NCBI GenBank assembly: GCA_963765815.1
Contig: CAVXXT010000008.1
Coordinates: 759,906 to 823,905 of the forward strand
Direction of reading: 5' to 3'
Length of the DNA stretch: 64,000 nucleotides
From: DATLNF01 sp963765815
GTDB taxonomy: Bacteria; Actinomycetota; Actinomycetes; BP-191
In this document: positions 40,030 to 49,062 of the stretch, piece by piece
Layout of the letters: each line of letters begins with the position of its first letter
How positions within the stretch are numbered: the first letter of the stretch is position 1
Translations under genes and position numbers: made by a program
The notes under the pieces: generated by a model
Databases searched by the model: none
What the model was told of the DNA's origin: nothing
Seen by the model: the letters and a program-made list of their open reading frames with translations, nothing else

Positions 40030-41268
40030 TCATGTCACCACGACGCTCTGGTGCTTGCCGATCACGACGATCCCGTTGTCCGAGACGGTGTAGTGCTGGC
40101 GGTCGAGCGCCGCGTCGACGCCGACCTTGGCGCCGGCCGGCACCTCGACGAACTTGTCGAGGATCGCGTTGCGTACGACGGCTCCGTCGCCGACGCGCAC
40201 GCCGTCCATCAGCACCGAGCCCTCGACCAGCGCGCCGGCTCCGACTGCGGCGCGCGGCCCGAGCACCGAGCGGCGCACGGTGCCGCCGGACACGATCACG
40301 CCCGGGCTGACGATCGAGCTCAACGCGGTGCCGCGTCGCCCGTCCTCGTCGAAGACGAACTTGGCCGGCGCGACGGTGCCCTGCCACGAGTAGATCGGCC
40401 AGAGGTCGTTGTAGAGGTTGAACACGGGGTGCACCGAGATCAGGTCCATGTGCGCGTCGTAGTAGGCGTCGAGCGTCCCGACGTCGCGCCAGTAGGCGTG
40501 GTCGCGCTCCGTAGAGCCGGGGATCTCGTTGGTGGCGAAGTCGTAGACCTGCGCGGCCCCGCCCTCGACCATCATCGGGATGATGTTGCCGCCCAGGTCG
40601 TTGCTGCTCTCGTCGGTGGCCGCGTCGGCGGTCACCGCCTGGATCAGGCTCTCCGTGCGGAAGATGTAGTTGCCCATCGACGCGTAGACCTGATGCGGCG
40701 CATCGGGGAGCCCGACCGCGTCGGTCGGCTTCTCGCGGAAGCCGGTGATGCCGGTGCCGCCGTCGGTCTCGATGATGCCGAATCCGCTGGCCTGCTCGAT
40801 CGGCACCCGGATCCCGGCAACAGTCACGGCGGCGCCGGTGTCGACGTGCTGCTCGAGCATCTGCCGCGGGTCCATGCGGTAGATGTGGTCCGCGCCGAAC
40901 ACGCAGATGTGCTCGGGCCGCTCGTCGTAGATGAGGTTGAGGTTCTGGAAGATCGCGTCGGCCGATCCGGAGAACCAGTGCGGCCCGTGCCGCATCTGCG
41001 CGGGCACCGGCGCGACGTAGTTGCCGAGGACCGGCGACAGCCGCCACGTCTGCGCGATGTGCCGGTCGAGGCTGTGGCTCTTGTACTGCGTCAGCACCAC
41101 GATCTGCCGAAGCCCGCCGTTGACGAGGTTGGACAGCACGAAGTCGACCAGCCGGTAGTTGCCGCCGAACGGGACCGCAGGCTTGGCCCGGTCAGCCGTC
41201 AGCGGCGACAGGCGCTTGCCCTCGCCGCCGGCGAGGACCATCGCCAGCACGTGCTGCGTTCGTGGCAC
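40030..41268 (-). CDS. glgC: Glucose-1-phosphate adenylyltransferase GlgC
   Basis: A 412-aa ADP-glucose pyrophosphorylase. The N-terminal loop AMVLAGGEGKRLSPLTADRA and PAVPFGG, the glucose-1-P site ASGFGIIETD/FREKP and a C-terminal left-handed beta-helix (SSIVSPGVIVSGG, VLGPRAAVGAGALVEGSVLM) are all present. GTG 41268 with GGGAG seven bases upstream is preferred over GTG 41307. It supplies glgA. Confidence 0.93.
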   Translation of the reverse strand: MPRTQHVLAMVLAGGEGKRLSPLTADRAKPAVPFGGNYRLVDFVLSNLVNGGLRQIVVLTQYKSHSLDRHIAQTWRLSPVLGNYVAPVPAQMRHGPHWFSGSADAIFQNLNLIYDERPEHICVFGADHIYRMDPRQMLEQHVDTGAAVTVAGIRVPIEQASGFGIIETDGGTGITGFREKPTDAVGLPDAPHQVYASMGNYIFRTESLIQAVTADAATDESSNDLGGNIIPMMVEGGAAQVYDFATNEIPGSTERDHAYWRDVGTLDAYYDAHMDLISVHPVFNLYNDLWPIYSWQGTVAPAKFVFDEDGRRGTALSSIVSPGVIVSGGTVRRSVLGPRAAVGAGALVEGSVLMDGVRVGDGAVVRNAILDKFVEVPAGAKVGVDAALDRQHYTVSDNGIVVIGKHQSVVVT

Positions 41269-41326
41269 TCGCGGCTCCCAGGTCGGCGTGGGAGCCCAAC
41301 TTCTCACATAGCGTCGCGGTGCCGGG

Positions 41327-42202
41327 TCACCACTCGGCGGTAGGCAGGTGCCGGGTACGCCGGAAGTCCCCGGGCGTCATCCCGAACTCGGCCCGGAAGC
41401 GCTCGCTGAAGTGGCTGTGCGTCGCGAAGCCGAGGTCGCCGGCCAGTGCGGAGAGGTCCCGTTCGCCGCCGACCAGCCGGTCCAGCGCGGCCCGCAGCCG
41501 CAGCCGCCGCCGGTGCTCCTGGATCGTCGTGCCGGTGACGGTGCGGAACAGCCGGGCCAGGTGGAAGGGGGAGTAGCCCACCCGCTCGGCCACCTCGGCG
41601 ATCGTCATCCGCGCGTCCAGCGGAGCGGCGACCGCGAGCCGGACGTCCTCCGCCGCAGCCAGCCGGGACAGCGGCGCGCACGGCGCGGTCGGCGCGAGCG
41701 CCGCCCGGAGGGTCCGGCGGAGCAGGTCTCGGACGGTGCCGGCCGTCGTCGCCGGGTCGCCGGTCGACCCGCCGACGAGCTCGTCGCGGAGCACTCGCTG
41801 CCGGACGTAGGTCGCGTGATCGGTCGGGCCGTACGGCGCGCGCAGCTCGCGGCCCGGGCGGACGGACGAGCGCAGTCCTGCCGAGTCCAGCGCGGACAGC
41901 ACCTCGGCGCGGTCGAGCCGCAGGTAGAGGCAGTCGTCGGCCTCCTCGGCGGCGAGCCGGCGCTGGTAGGTGTCGCCGTCGTTGTGCAGCACGACCCGGG
42001 TGCGGTCGGCGAGGAACGAGCCGCGTGGCCGGGTGATGAGGACGGGGGCGGTCGGGTAGACGACGACGTACCCGCGGCTCACCTGCGTCGGCTCGCGCCA
42101 CAGCGCGCTGTCGGCGCGGCAGTCGAGCACGCCGACCTCGAGCCCTCCGGACCGGAACAGGACCGTGGCGCCGTCGCCCGCCGACGTGCCGGTGCTCGCC
42201 AT
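41327..42202 (-). CDS. AraC-family transcriptional regulator
   Basis: A 291-aa protein. The N-terminus is a cupin-like sensor (EVGVLDCRADSALWREP, VVVYPTAPVLITRP). The last 100 residues carry two HTHs: MTIAEVAERVGYSPFHLARL and LSALAGDLGFATHSHFSERF. ATG 42202 is preceded by CACGCT plus six bases, close to the leaderless pattern. It is divergent from the orphan permease at 42288, a likely target. Confidence 0.9.
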   Translation of the reverse strand: MASTGTSAGDGATVLFRSGGLEVGVLDCRADSALWREPTQVSRGYVVVYPTAPVLITRPRGSFLADRTRVVLHNDGDTYQRRLAAEEADDCLYLRLDRAEVLSALDSAGLRSSVRPGRELRAPYGPTDHATYVRQRVLRDELVGGSTGDPATTAGTVRDLLRRTLRAALAPTAPCAPLSRLAAAEDVRLAVAAPLDARMTIAEVAERVGYSPFHLARLFRTVTGTTIQEHRRRLRLRAALDRLVGGERDLSALAGDLGFATHSHFSERFRAEFGMTPGDFRRTRHLPTAEW

Positions 42203-42287
42203 GCCGTGAGCGTGTCCCGCCCCGGTCACGCGGAGGTAACGCACGCATCTGGTAGCGCTCACGAACCGGGCGGTCGACCGTGACCTC

Positions 42288-43265
42288 ATGGGTCGATACG
42301 TCGCACGCCGCTCGATGTGGGTCGTCGTGCTGCTGTTCATCATCAGCATGGTCACGTTCGGCGTGTTCTACGTGCTGCCGGCCGATCCGGCCGCGCTGTC
42401 CGCTGGCAAGAACTCCTCGACCGAGGAGATCGAGATCATCCGGACCAAGCTCGGCTTGGACAAGCCGGTCTACGTCCAGTACGGCGCCTTCGTGAAGGGT
42501 GTCTTCGTCGGCCGCGACATCGGCGGCAACGACTGCCCGGCGCCGTGCTTCGGCTACTCGTTCAAGAACGAGCAGCCGGTGTGGGAGACGCTCATCGACC
42601 GGGTGCCGGTCACCCTGTCCATCGCCGCCGGCGCGTCGGTGCTCTGGCTGCTGATGGGCGTCGGCATCGGCATCGCGTCGGCCCTGCGCCGAGGCACCGC
42701 CCTGGATCGGGGGTCGATGACCTTCGCGCTCGCGGGCGTGTCGCTGCCGACCATCTTCACCGGCTACGTCGTGCTGCTGGTCGTCGTCTACAAGCTGCGG
42801 CTGCTGCCGCAGCCGGCGTACCACGACTTCACCGACAACCCGCTGAAGTGGGCGGAGGGGCTGCTGCTGCCGTGGCTGGTGCTCGCGTTCTACTACTCCG
42901 CGCTCTACGCCCGGCTCACCCGCGCGAGCATGCTCGAGACGATGAACGAGGACTACGTGCGCACCGCTCGGGCGAAGGGCCTGCCCGAGTCGACCGTCAT
43001 CCGCCGGCACGGACTGCGCGCCGCGCTCACGCCGATCGTCACCATCTTCGGCCTCGACCTCGGGTCGCTGCTCGGCGGCGCCGTCATCACCGAGTCGGTG
43101 TTCAGCATCAACGGCCTCGGCAAGCTGGCGATCTCGTCCATCACGACGATCGACCTGCCGGTCATCATCGGCGTGACGGTCTTCGCGGCGTTCTTCGTCG
43201 TCACGGCCAACTTGCTCGTCGACGTGCTGTACGCCGTCGTCGACCCCCGCGTCCGCCTCAGCTGA
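42288..43265 (+). CDS. DppB/OppB-type ABC permease, no partner genes
   Basis: A 325-aa permease with six helices. It starts YVARRSMWVVVLLFIISMVT and contains GLDKPVYVQYGAFVKGVF and the coupling loop ARAKGLPESTVIRRHGLRAA. This is the first permease of peptide/nickel ABC importers. No second permease, ATPase or binding protein follows. The next gene is convergent and overlaps its stop by eight bases. The partners must be elsewhere or the system is a remnant. The AraC gene is divergent and may control it. Confidence 0.87.
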   Translation: MGRYVARRSMWVVVLLFIISMVTFGVFYVLPADPAALSAGKNSSTEEIEIIRTKLGLDKPVYVQYGAFVKGVFVGRDIGGNDCPAPCFGYSFKNEQPVWETLIDRVPVTLSIAAGASVLWLLMGVGIGIASALRRGTALDRGSMTFALAGVSLPTIFTGYVVLLVVVYKLRLLPQPAYHDFTDNPLKWAEGLLLPWLVLAFYYSALYARLTRASMLETMNEDYVRTARAKGLPESTVIRRHGLRAALTPIVTIFGLDLGSLLGGAVITESVFSINGLGKLAISSITTIDLPVIIGVTVFAAFFVVTANLLVDVLYAVVDPRVRLS

Positions 43266-44604
43266 CTCGCACGCGCCGGCGGACCGCGGCGCCCACGACA
43301 GCCAGCAGCACCCCGAGAGCCAGGTACGGCGCGCGCCCACCCGTGCTGGGCAACGGGTGCGGTGCCGCGGCCGGAGGTGCGGGCGGCCGCGGCTGGGCCG
43401 TCGCGGCCGGGCCGTCGCTCGCGCAGCGCGACCCCGGCATCGGCGGCACCCAGCGCGGGTCGGCGACCCGGTAGGCCCTCTCGACCAGGTAGTCCTGCGG
43501 GTCGACCAGGTGGTCGACCTCCGGCGGGTTCGGCAGCGCGGCCAGCTGCTCGGCCAGCTCGTCGCGGTACTGCTCCTGCCCGGCCGAGATCGCCGGTGCC
43601 CATGCGTCGCCGTGCGTCGGCACGAACACCTTGGGGTGCGCGTGCTCGACGTAGAGCCGAGGGTCCTGCAGCCCGGAGACCGGCTGGTCGAAGCCGAGGA
43701 TCGCGTTGGCCATCACGTCGACGCAGCCGGGGAAAGCGTCGAGGGCCTGCTGCACCGCGGGCGTCGAGAAGATCGGCCCGGCGGAGTCGCCGACCAGCAG
43801 GGTGAACTCGCCGATCCGGAAGTGGTAGAGCCAGGTGCCGCCCTGGTTGCTCTCCTGCTGCTGCGCGAGGAAGCGCGCCAGCTCCTCCGGGTTGTCCTGG
43901 AAGTGGTCGACGTAGGGCTGCGGGTCCATGACCGGCACGAACGGGTCGACCGCGTTGCCGTTGCCGGGCGGGCTGGTGTTGGAGTGGATGTGCTGCAGCA
44001 CGGTGACGGCCGGCAGGTCGGCGAAGACCTTCACCGCCTGCGCGACGCCGGGGGCCGGCGTCGTCATGGTGCCGGTGATCGCGCAGGTGAAGTCGGTGCC
44101 GACGCCTTCGCGCACCGCGCCTTCCTCGGCGACCGTGCAGATCTCCTCGCTGCCGACGACCAGCGCCTTCGACAGCCCGGCGACGTAGCCGAGGTCGCCG
44201 GCGTGGTCGAAGTGGCCGTGGCCGACCAGCACCGCCTCCGGGTCGAGCCCGGCCAGCTCCTCGCGGCCGATCGGCAGGTAGTCGTCGACCGCGCCGATGA
44301 TCTCCCACGCGTCGAAGAGCAGCAGGTGCCCGCCGATGGTGATGACGAACGAGCTGACGCCGACCCAGTGCAGCGTCACGTACGCCGGGTCATTCCAGTG
44401 GTCGCCGAGCAGCTCCTCGCGCAGCGCGGTGACCTCGGCCGACACCGGCGGCGCCGGCGGGAGCGGCGTGAGCTCCGCCGCAGGGACGCGTCGCGCGCCG
44501 GCCGCCTGACCCGACGCGGTCATCGCCGGCAGCGGTACGACGGCCGCCGCCAGCGCGGCCAGCGCGAGGGCAGCGCGTCGTACGACGGTCGACCGCGAGG
44601 TCAC
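43258..44604 (-). CDS. LPxTG cell-wall MBL-fold hydrolase
   Basis: A 448-aa protein with signal peptide (about 1-34). The metallo-beta-lactamase zinc site is HGHFDHAGDLGYV, with further candidate ligands LQHIHSNTS and VGDSAG and VPTHGDAW. A Pro-rich stretch leads to LPSTGG (418), a hydrophobic helix and RRRVRVS, a sortase anchor with the same motif as the M14 peptidase. The substrate is unknown. Its start overlaps the ester-cyclase-like gene stop (ATGA). Confidence 0.88.
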   Translation of the reverse strand: MTSRSTVVRRAALALAALAAAVVPLPAMTASGQAAGARRVPAAELTPLPPAPPVSAEVTALREELLGDHWNDPAYVTLHWVGVSSFVITIGGHLLLFDAWEIIGAVDDYLPIGREELAGLDPEAVLVGHGHFDHAGDLGYVAGLSKALVVGSEEICTVAEEGAVREGVGTDFTCAITGTMTTPAPGVAQAVKVFADLPAVTVLQHIHSNTSPPGNGNAVDPFVPVMDPQPYVDHFQDNPEELARFLAQQQESNQGGTWLYHFRIGEFTLLVGDSAGPIFSTPAVQQALDAFPGCVDVMANAILGFDQPVSGLQDPRLYVEHAHPKVFVPTHGDAWAPAISAGQEQYRDELAEQLAALPNPPEVDHLVDPQDYLVERAYRVADPRWVPPMPGSRCASDGPAATAQPRPPAPPAAAPHPLPSTGGRAPYLALGVLLAVVGAAVRRRVRVS

Positions 44605-45059
44605 GAGCGGACGAACTTGCCGATGTCGTCGACGTACACCCGCTCGCCGGTGAACAGGCCGGCGACCGGGTCGTAGGGGAAGAGGATCGACACCCGCCAG
44701 TGCATGGCCTCGCCGGTCGCCGGCTGGCCGAGCCAGTCCTGCTTCCAGGTGCCGGTCACCTCGGCCTCCTCGTAGACGCCCTGCGGCCCGATGACGATGT
44801 TCTGCAGGTCGAAGACGACATCGGGGAAGCCGCCGAGCAGCTCGGCGTAGAAGCGCGCGGCGCCGTCGTGGTTCTCCCAGCGGTGACCCGTCTGCACCAG
44901 CTCGTAGACGCAGTCGGGCGTCAGCGTCGCGAGCAGGCCCGGGACGTCGCGCGCGTCCTCGGCCTTGGAGTGCGCCTTGTAGAGCTCGCGCACCGCGGTG
45001 TACCCGTCCGCCGTGAACTCGCGGCGGTACTGCTCGAGGACCTTCTCGTCCTTCGCCAT
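44601..45059 (-). CDS. SnoaL/ester-cyclase-like protein
   Basis: A 152-aa NTF2-fold protein: AVRELYKAHSKAEDARDVPG, LLATLTPDCVYELVQTGHRW, then NHDGAARFYAELLGGFPDVV and GEAMHWRVSILFPYD. Such proteins are cyclases or binding proteins of unknown specificity. AGGAG lies six bases before the ATG. It is co-translated with the LPxTG MBL gene, so the two may act on related compounds. Confidence 0.85.
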   Translation of the reverse strand: MAKDEKVLEQYRREFTADGYTAVRELYKAHSKAEDARDVPGLLATLTPDCVYELVQTGHRWENHDGAARFYAELLGGFPDVVFDLQNIVIGPQGVYEEAEVTGTWKQDWLGQPATGEAMHWRVSILFPYDPVAGLFTGERVYVDDIGKFVRS

Positions 45060-45079
45060 GTCGGGCTCCTAGCGTCCGG

Positions 45080-45577
45080 TCAGAGGGTGAGCAGCATCCG
45101 GGTGTTGCCGAGAGTGTTGGGCTTCACGCGCTCCAGGTCGAGGAACTCCGCGACGCCCTCGTCGTAGGACTGCACCAGCTCGGCGTAGACGCCCGGGTCG
45201 ACCGGGATGCCGTCGATCACGACGAACCCGTGCCGCTGGAAGAACTCCGTCTCGAAGGTGAGGCAGAAGACCCGCTCGACCCCGACGGCGCGCGCTCGGT
45301 CGAGCAGGGCGGCCAGCAGCGCGCTCCCAACGCGGTGGCCGCGCACCTCCGGCCGCACGGCGAGCGTGCGCACCTCGGCCAGGTCGCGCCAGAGCACGTG
45401 CAGCGCCCCGCAGCCGACGACCCCGGCGTCGCCCTCGGCGACGAGGAACTCCTGGACGTCCTCGTAGAGCGTCACCGTCGGCTTGTCGAGCAGCCGGGCG
45501 TCACGGGCGTACGCGTCGACCAGCGCGCGCACCGCGGGCACGTCGGAGGTCCGCGCCGGACGTACGGCGTACCCCAC
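45080..45577 (-). CDS. argA: N-acetylglutamate synthase, actinobacterial GNAT type
   Basis: A 165-aa GNAT acetyltransferase closely following M. tuberculosis Rv2747 in pattern: VRPARTSDVPAVRALVDAYA, VVGCGALHVLWRDLAEVRTL, RVFCLTFETEFFQRHGFVVI and the terminal EFLDLERVKPNTLGNTRMLL. The acetyl-CoA loop is RPEVRGHRVGSALL. The family makes N-acetylglutamate, the first step of arginine synthesis. AGGAGG precedes GTG 45577. Confidence 0.9.
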   Translation of the reverse strand: MGYAVRPARTSDVPAVRALVDAYARDARLLDKPTVTLYEDVQEFLVAEGDAGVVGCGALHVLWRDLAEVRTLAVRPEVRGHRVGSALLAALLDRARAVGVERVFCLTFETEFFQRHGFVVIDGIPVDPGVYAELVQSYDEGVAEFLDLERVKPNTLGNTRMLLTL

Positions 45578-45632
45578 GCGACCTCCTGGCCAAGGTGTCC
45601 CGAACGACGCCGCAAGGCTAGCCTTGCGCCCC

Positions 45633-46673
45633 ATGACACTCGGCCTGCACCACGACGCAGTGGTCGTCGACACGCACAACGACCTGCTCATGCTGGTCGC
45701 CCGCCGCCCGCGGGAGGTGTGGCCGACCTACTTCCGCGAGCGCTGGCTGCCGCAGCTGCGCGAGGGCGGCGTCGACGTGCAGGTCCTGCCGGTGTTCATC
45801 GACGACGAGTTCCGGCCCGAGGGTGCACTGCGCGAGACGCTGCGGATGATCGAGGCCGCGCACCGGATCGCCGAGGCCAACGAGGCCGATGTCGCGCTGG
45901 CCACGACCGGCGCCGAGATCCGCGACGTCGTCGCGTCGGGTCGCATCGCCCTCGTGCTCGCCCTCGAGGGCTGCCCGCAGGTGGACGACGACGTCGAGCT
46001 CCTGCAGACCGTGCACCGGCTCGGCGTGCGGGTCGTGTCGTTCGCGCACTGGGGGCGCAGCGCACTGGCCGACGGCTCCGGCGAGGACGCCGCGGGCAGC
46101 CGGCTCACCAGGTCGGGCGTCGAGGCGCTACGTCTGGTCGAGGAGCTCGGGATCATCCTCGACATCTCGCACCTGGGCGTCGGCGGAGTGGCGCACGTCC
46201 TCGACATCGCCCGCCGGCCGGTGATGGCGACGCACTCCTCGGCGCGGTCGCTGCACGACCACCACCGCAACCTCACCGACGATCAGCTCAGGGGTGTCGC
46301 AGCGACCGGGGGAGTGGTGTGCGTGAACTTCTTCGCCGGCTTCCTCGCGAAGGCGGACTCCACGATCGAGCACCTGGCTGACCACGTCCAGCACGTCGCG
46401 TCGGTCGCGGGCATCGACCACGTCGGCATCGGCCCGGACTTCGTCTTCGAGGTCTTCGACGAGAAGATCCCGCTCTGCGACCGGCCGCTCGTCATCGACG
46501 ACATGGACGTCATGACCTGCATCCCCGGGCTGGAGGGCCCGGCCGGGCTGCCGCTGCTGACGGCCGAGCTGGTCGGGCGCGGCATGTCGGAGGAAGACGT
46601 CCGCAAGGTCCTCGGCGGCAACGTCCTGCGCCTCTTCGACGCCGAGCTCGGCATCCCGTCACTGCGTCGCTAG
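45633..46673 (+). CDS. Membrane dipeptidase family (M19)
   Basis: A 346-aa TIM-barrel zinc peptidase. The metal motif is VVDTHNDLLML (H15, D17), the bridging glutamate lies in LALEGCPQV, and later ligands are ILDISHLGVG and PVMATHSSARSLHDHHRNLT. It cleaves dipeptides, often with a D-residue. TAGCCT with eight bases precedes the ATG, so it may be leaderless. No membrane anchor is visible, so it is probably cytoplasmic. Confidence 0.92.
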   Translation: MTLGLHHDAVVVDTHNDLLMLVARRPREVWPTYFRERWLPQLREGGVDVQVLPVFIDDEFRPEGALRETLRMIEAAHRIAEANEADVALATTGAEIRDVVASGRIALVLALEGCPQVDDDVELLQTVHRLGVRVVSFAHWGRSALADGSGEDAAGSRLTRSGVEALRLVEELGIILDISHLGVGGVAHVLDIARRPVMATHSSARSLHDHHRNLTDDQLRGVAATGGVVCVNFFAGFLAKADSTIEHLADHVQHVASVAGIDHVGIGPDFVFEVFDEKIPLCDRPLVIDDMDVMTCIPGLEGPAGLPLLTAELVGRGMSEEDVRKVLGGNVLRLFDAELGIPSLRR

Positions 46674-46711
46674 AGCCGCGCGAACCGGCGGCGCTTCCCA
46701 GCGCCTCGGGT

Positions 46712-46723
46712 TACCCTCGTCCG
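46712..46723 (+). promoter_or_regulatory. Leaderless -10 TACCCT before ATG 46724
   Basis: TACCCT (46712-46717) plus six bases precedes the S53 peptidase ATG. Same spacing as at 1254, 2439, 31850 and others. Confidence 0.6.
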
Positions 46724-49024
46724 ATGCCGGCCCAGACCGTCCTCCGTGCCCACCGGCGCGTCCTGCTCGTCGTCGTCCTCGCGCTGCTCGCAGCGCTGGT
46801 CGCCGTGGTCCGACCGGACCCGGCAGCGGCGGACCGGCCGGCCGGTCCGGCCGTGGTCCGCGAGCTCGTGGGTGACGCGCCGCCGCCGCCGGCGACCGGG
46901 GAGTCGAGCGTCACGCTGCTCGTCCGCGACGCGACCGGCGCTGCTGCGCAGTCGGCTCGCGCTCAGCTCGCCGCGTCGGCCGCGGCGCCAGTGCGCTCCG
47001 ACGGCGACGCGGCAACGCGCCGTGCGCTCCTGCGCTCGACCCGGCTGGCCGTCGCAGAACGAGCGGCGGCCGGCGACGCGGTACGCCGGTTCGCGACGGC
47101 TCATCGCCTGCGCGTGGTCGACGACGCGGCGGGTTACGTCACGGTGGCCGGCGACCTGACCTCGCTCGCCACCGCGTTCGGCGCTCGACTGCACGACGTG
47201 ACGGCGAATGGGCGGGCGTGGCGCGTCGCGGCGTCGCCGATCGTCGTGCCGTCTGCCCTCGCAGCGCACTTCAGGGCCGCGCACGGTCTCGACGACCGCC
47301 CGGTCGTCCGCCCGCGCGCGATCCCGGGTGGCTACGAGGGCCGGCACATGCGCGCGGCGTACCGGGTTCCGACGTCGTCCCGCCTCGGCGCCGGCACGAC
47401 GGTCGGCAGCATCCAGTTCTCCGGCTGGGACGCCTCTGACGTCACCACCTACGCCGGCGAGGCCGGCATCGCGCTCTCGCCGGGGCAGATCGCCGAGGTG
47501 TCGATCAACAGCACCGACCCGGCGCAGCACGACAGCTCCGGCGGAGCCTTCGAGGTCGCGATGGACGTCGAGTCGATCCTGTCGGTCGCCCCGGCTGCGC
47601 GGCAGCGGGTCTACTTCACCAGCAACACGTTCGCGGGCACCGTCGCGGCGTACACGCGGATGGCGCAGGATGCCGAGGCCGGCCTGCTCACGGTCGCGTC
47701 GACGTCCTGGGGCGGCTGCGAGCAGCTCGTCTCGTCCGGCGCGGCCGCCGACGTCGCCACCGCGATCCGCCGGCTGATCGCGGCCGGCGCGACGCTCACC
47801 GCGGCGTCCGGCGACGCCGGCGCCTACGACTGCTCGGTCGCCAGCGCGCCCGACTCGCGACTCGCGGTCGACTTCCCGGCGTCCCTGCCCGAGGTCGTGG
47901 CAGTCGGCGGCACGACCCTGCCCCCGATCGCCCCCGGTGACTTCACGCCCGACGTCGCGAACGAGCGCGCGTGGGGTGTCGACGGCGGCGACTTCCCGGC
48001 GTACCAGGGCGACGGCTCCGGCGGCGGCGCGAGCATCCGCTACACGCGGCCGGCGTACCAGGCGGGGATCCCGATCGCCGGCACCACCCGCCTCGTCCCT
48101 GACCTCGCGCTGCTCGGCGACGCCGAGACCGGGCTCGCGGTGTACGTCGGCTCCGAGGGCGGGTGGTTCACCGGCGGCGGCACGTCGCTCGCCGCGCCGC
48201 TCTTCGCCGGCCTGCTCGCCGACGCCGCGTCCGACGCGCAGCGGACCAGCGGTCCGGGAGACATCCACGCCGCGATGTACGTCAACCAGCAGGCGTTCCG
48301 CGACATCACGACCGGGCAGAACAACCAGTACGCCGCGACCGACGGCTACGACCGGGTCACCGGCCTCGGCGCGCCGATCATGGAGCTGCTCGCGCCGGCC
48401 ATCGGGCTGTCTCCCGGCGGTCCGTCGCCGTCGCCGACGGTCACGCCGACCTCGACGTCGTCTCCGAGCCCGACCGCGCCGCCGCAGGCGCCGACCCTGG
48501 TCGCGCAGACCACCGCGACCGCCGGCGTGCTCATCACCGTGTCCGGCACCGCGGCGCCCGGCGCGGAGGTCGAGCTGTGGGGCGTGACCGCGCCCAACGG
48601 CACGATCACCCGGGTCAACACCCCGACGGTGCTCGCCGACGCGAGCGGCCAGTGGTCGAAGGTGATCCGGCCGCTGCGCAACGTGAACCTGCAGGCGCGC
48701 GTCGGCAGTGCCGTCTCCGGCACCCGGTTCATCGCGGTGAGCACCGCCGTGAAGGAGTCGGTCGCGCCGCTGGCCGGCTGCATCGTCCAGGTCGCCGGCT
48801 CGGTGTTCGAGCCGAAGCCGGGCCGCACGGTGTTCATCCGTGCGGTCGACGCCGCCGGCCGCACGGTGAGCCTGGGCACCGGCTCGGTGCAGGCCGACGG
48901 CCGGTTCCTGCTCCGCAAGCCCTACGCCTGCGGTCAGCGCCTCGCGGTCTACACCGTGATCGAGGGCGACAACGTCAACCGCCCCGGCGCGACCGGCACC
49001 CAGGTCGTCACCACCCGCCGCTGA
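46724..49024 (+). CDS. Secreted S53 (sedolisin) peptidase
   Basis: A 766-aa protein. Signal segment 10-35. Pro-kumamolisin activation domain about 60-190, the end of which (RAIPGGYEGRHMRAAYRVPT) marks the linker. In the catalytic domain the E and D are in GGAFEVAMDVE, the oxyanion Asp in AASGDAGAYDC, and the serine in TGGGTSLAAPLFAG. The usual SGTS reads GGTS here. A C-terminal region of about 200 residues after a Ser/Thr/Pro linker has Ig-like strands. It acts outside the cell, usually at low pH. Confidence 0.9.
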   Translation: MPAQTVLRAHRRVLLVVVLALLAALVAVVRPDPAAADRPAGPAVVRELVGDAPPPPATGESSVTLLVRDATGAAAQSARAQLAASAAAPVRSDGDAATRRALLRSTRLAVAERAAAGDAVRRFATAHRLRVVDDAAGYVTVAGDLTSLATAFGARLHDVTANGRAWRVAASPIVVPSALAAHFRAAHGLDDRPVVRPRAIPGGYEGRHMRAAYRVPTSSRLGAGTTVGSIQFSGWDASDVTTYAGEAGIALSPGQIAEVSINSTDPAQHDSSGGAFEVAMDVESILSVAPAARQRVYFTSNTFAGTVAAYTRMAQDAEAGLLTVASTSWGGCEQLVSSGAAADVATAIRRLIAAGATLTAASGDAGAYDCSVASAPDSRLAVDFPASLPEVVAVGGTTLPPIAPGDFTPDVANERAWGVDGGDFPAYQGDGSGGGASIRYTRPAYQAGIPIAGTTRLVPDLALLGDAETGLAVYVGSEGGWFTGGGTSLAAPLFAGLLADAASDAQRTSGPGDIHAAMYVNQQAFRDITTGQNNQYAATDGYDRVTGLGAPIMELLAPAIGLSPGGPSPSPTVTPTSTSSPSPTAPPQAPTLVAQTTATAGVLITVSGTAAPGAEVELWGVTAPNGTITRVNTPTVLADASGQWSKVIRPLRNVNLQARVGSAVSGTRFIAVSTAVKESVAPLAGCIVQVAGSVFEPKPGRTVFIRAVDAAGRTVSLGTGSVQADGRFLLRKPYACGQRLAVYTVIEGDNVNRPGATGTQVVTTRR

Positions 49025-49062
49025 CCCGACGCGCTCGCCGTGGGTTTGCAAGACTGCTGGTT

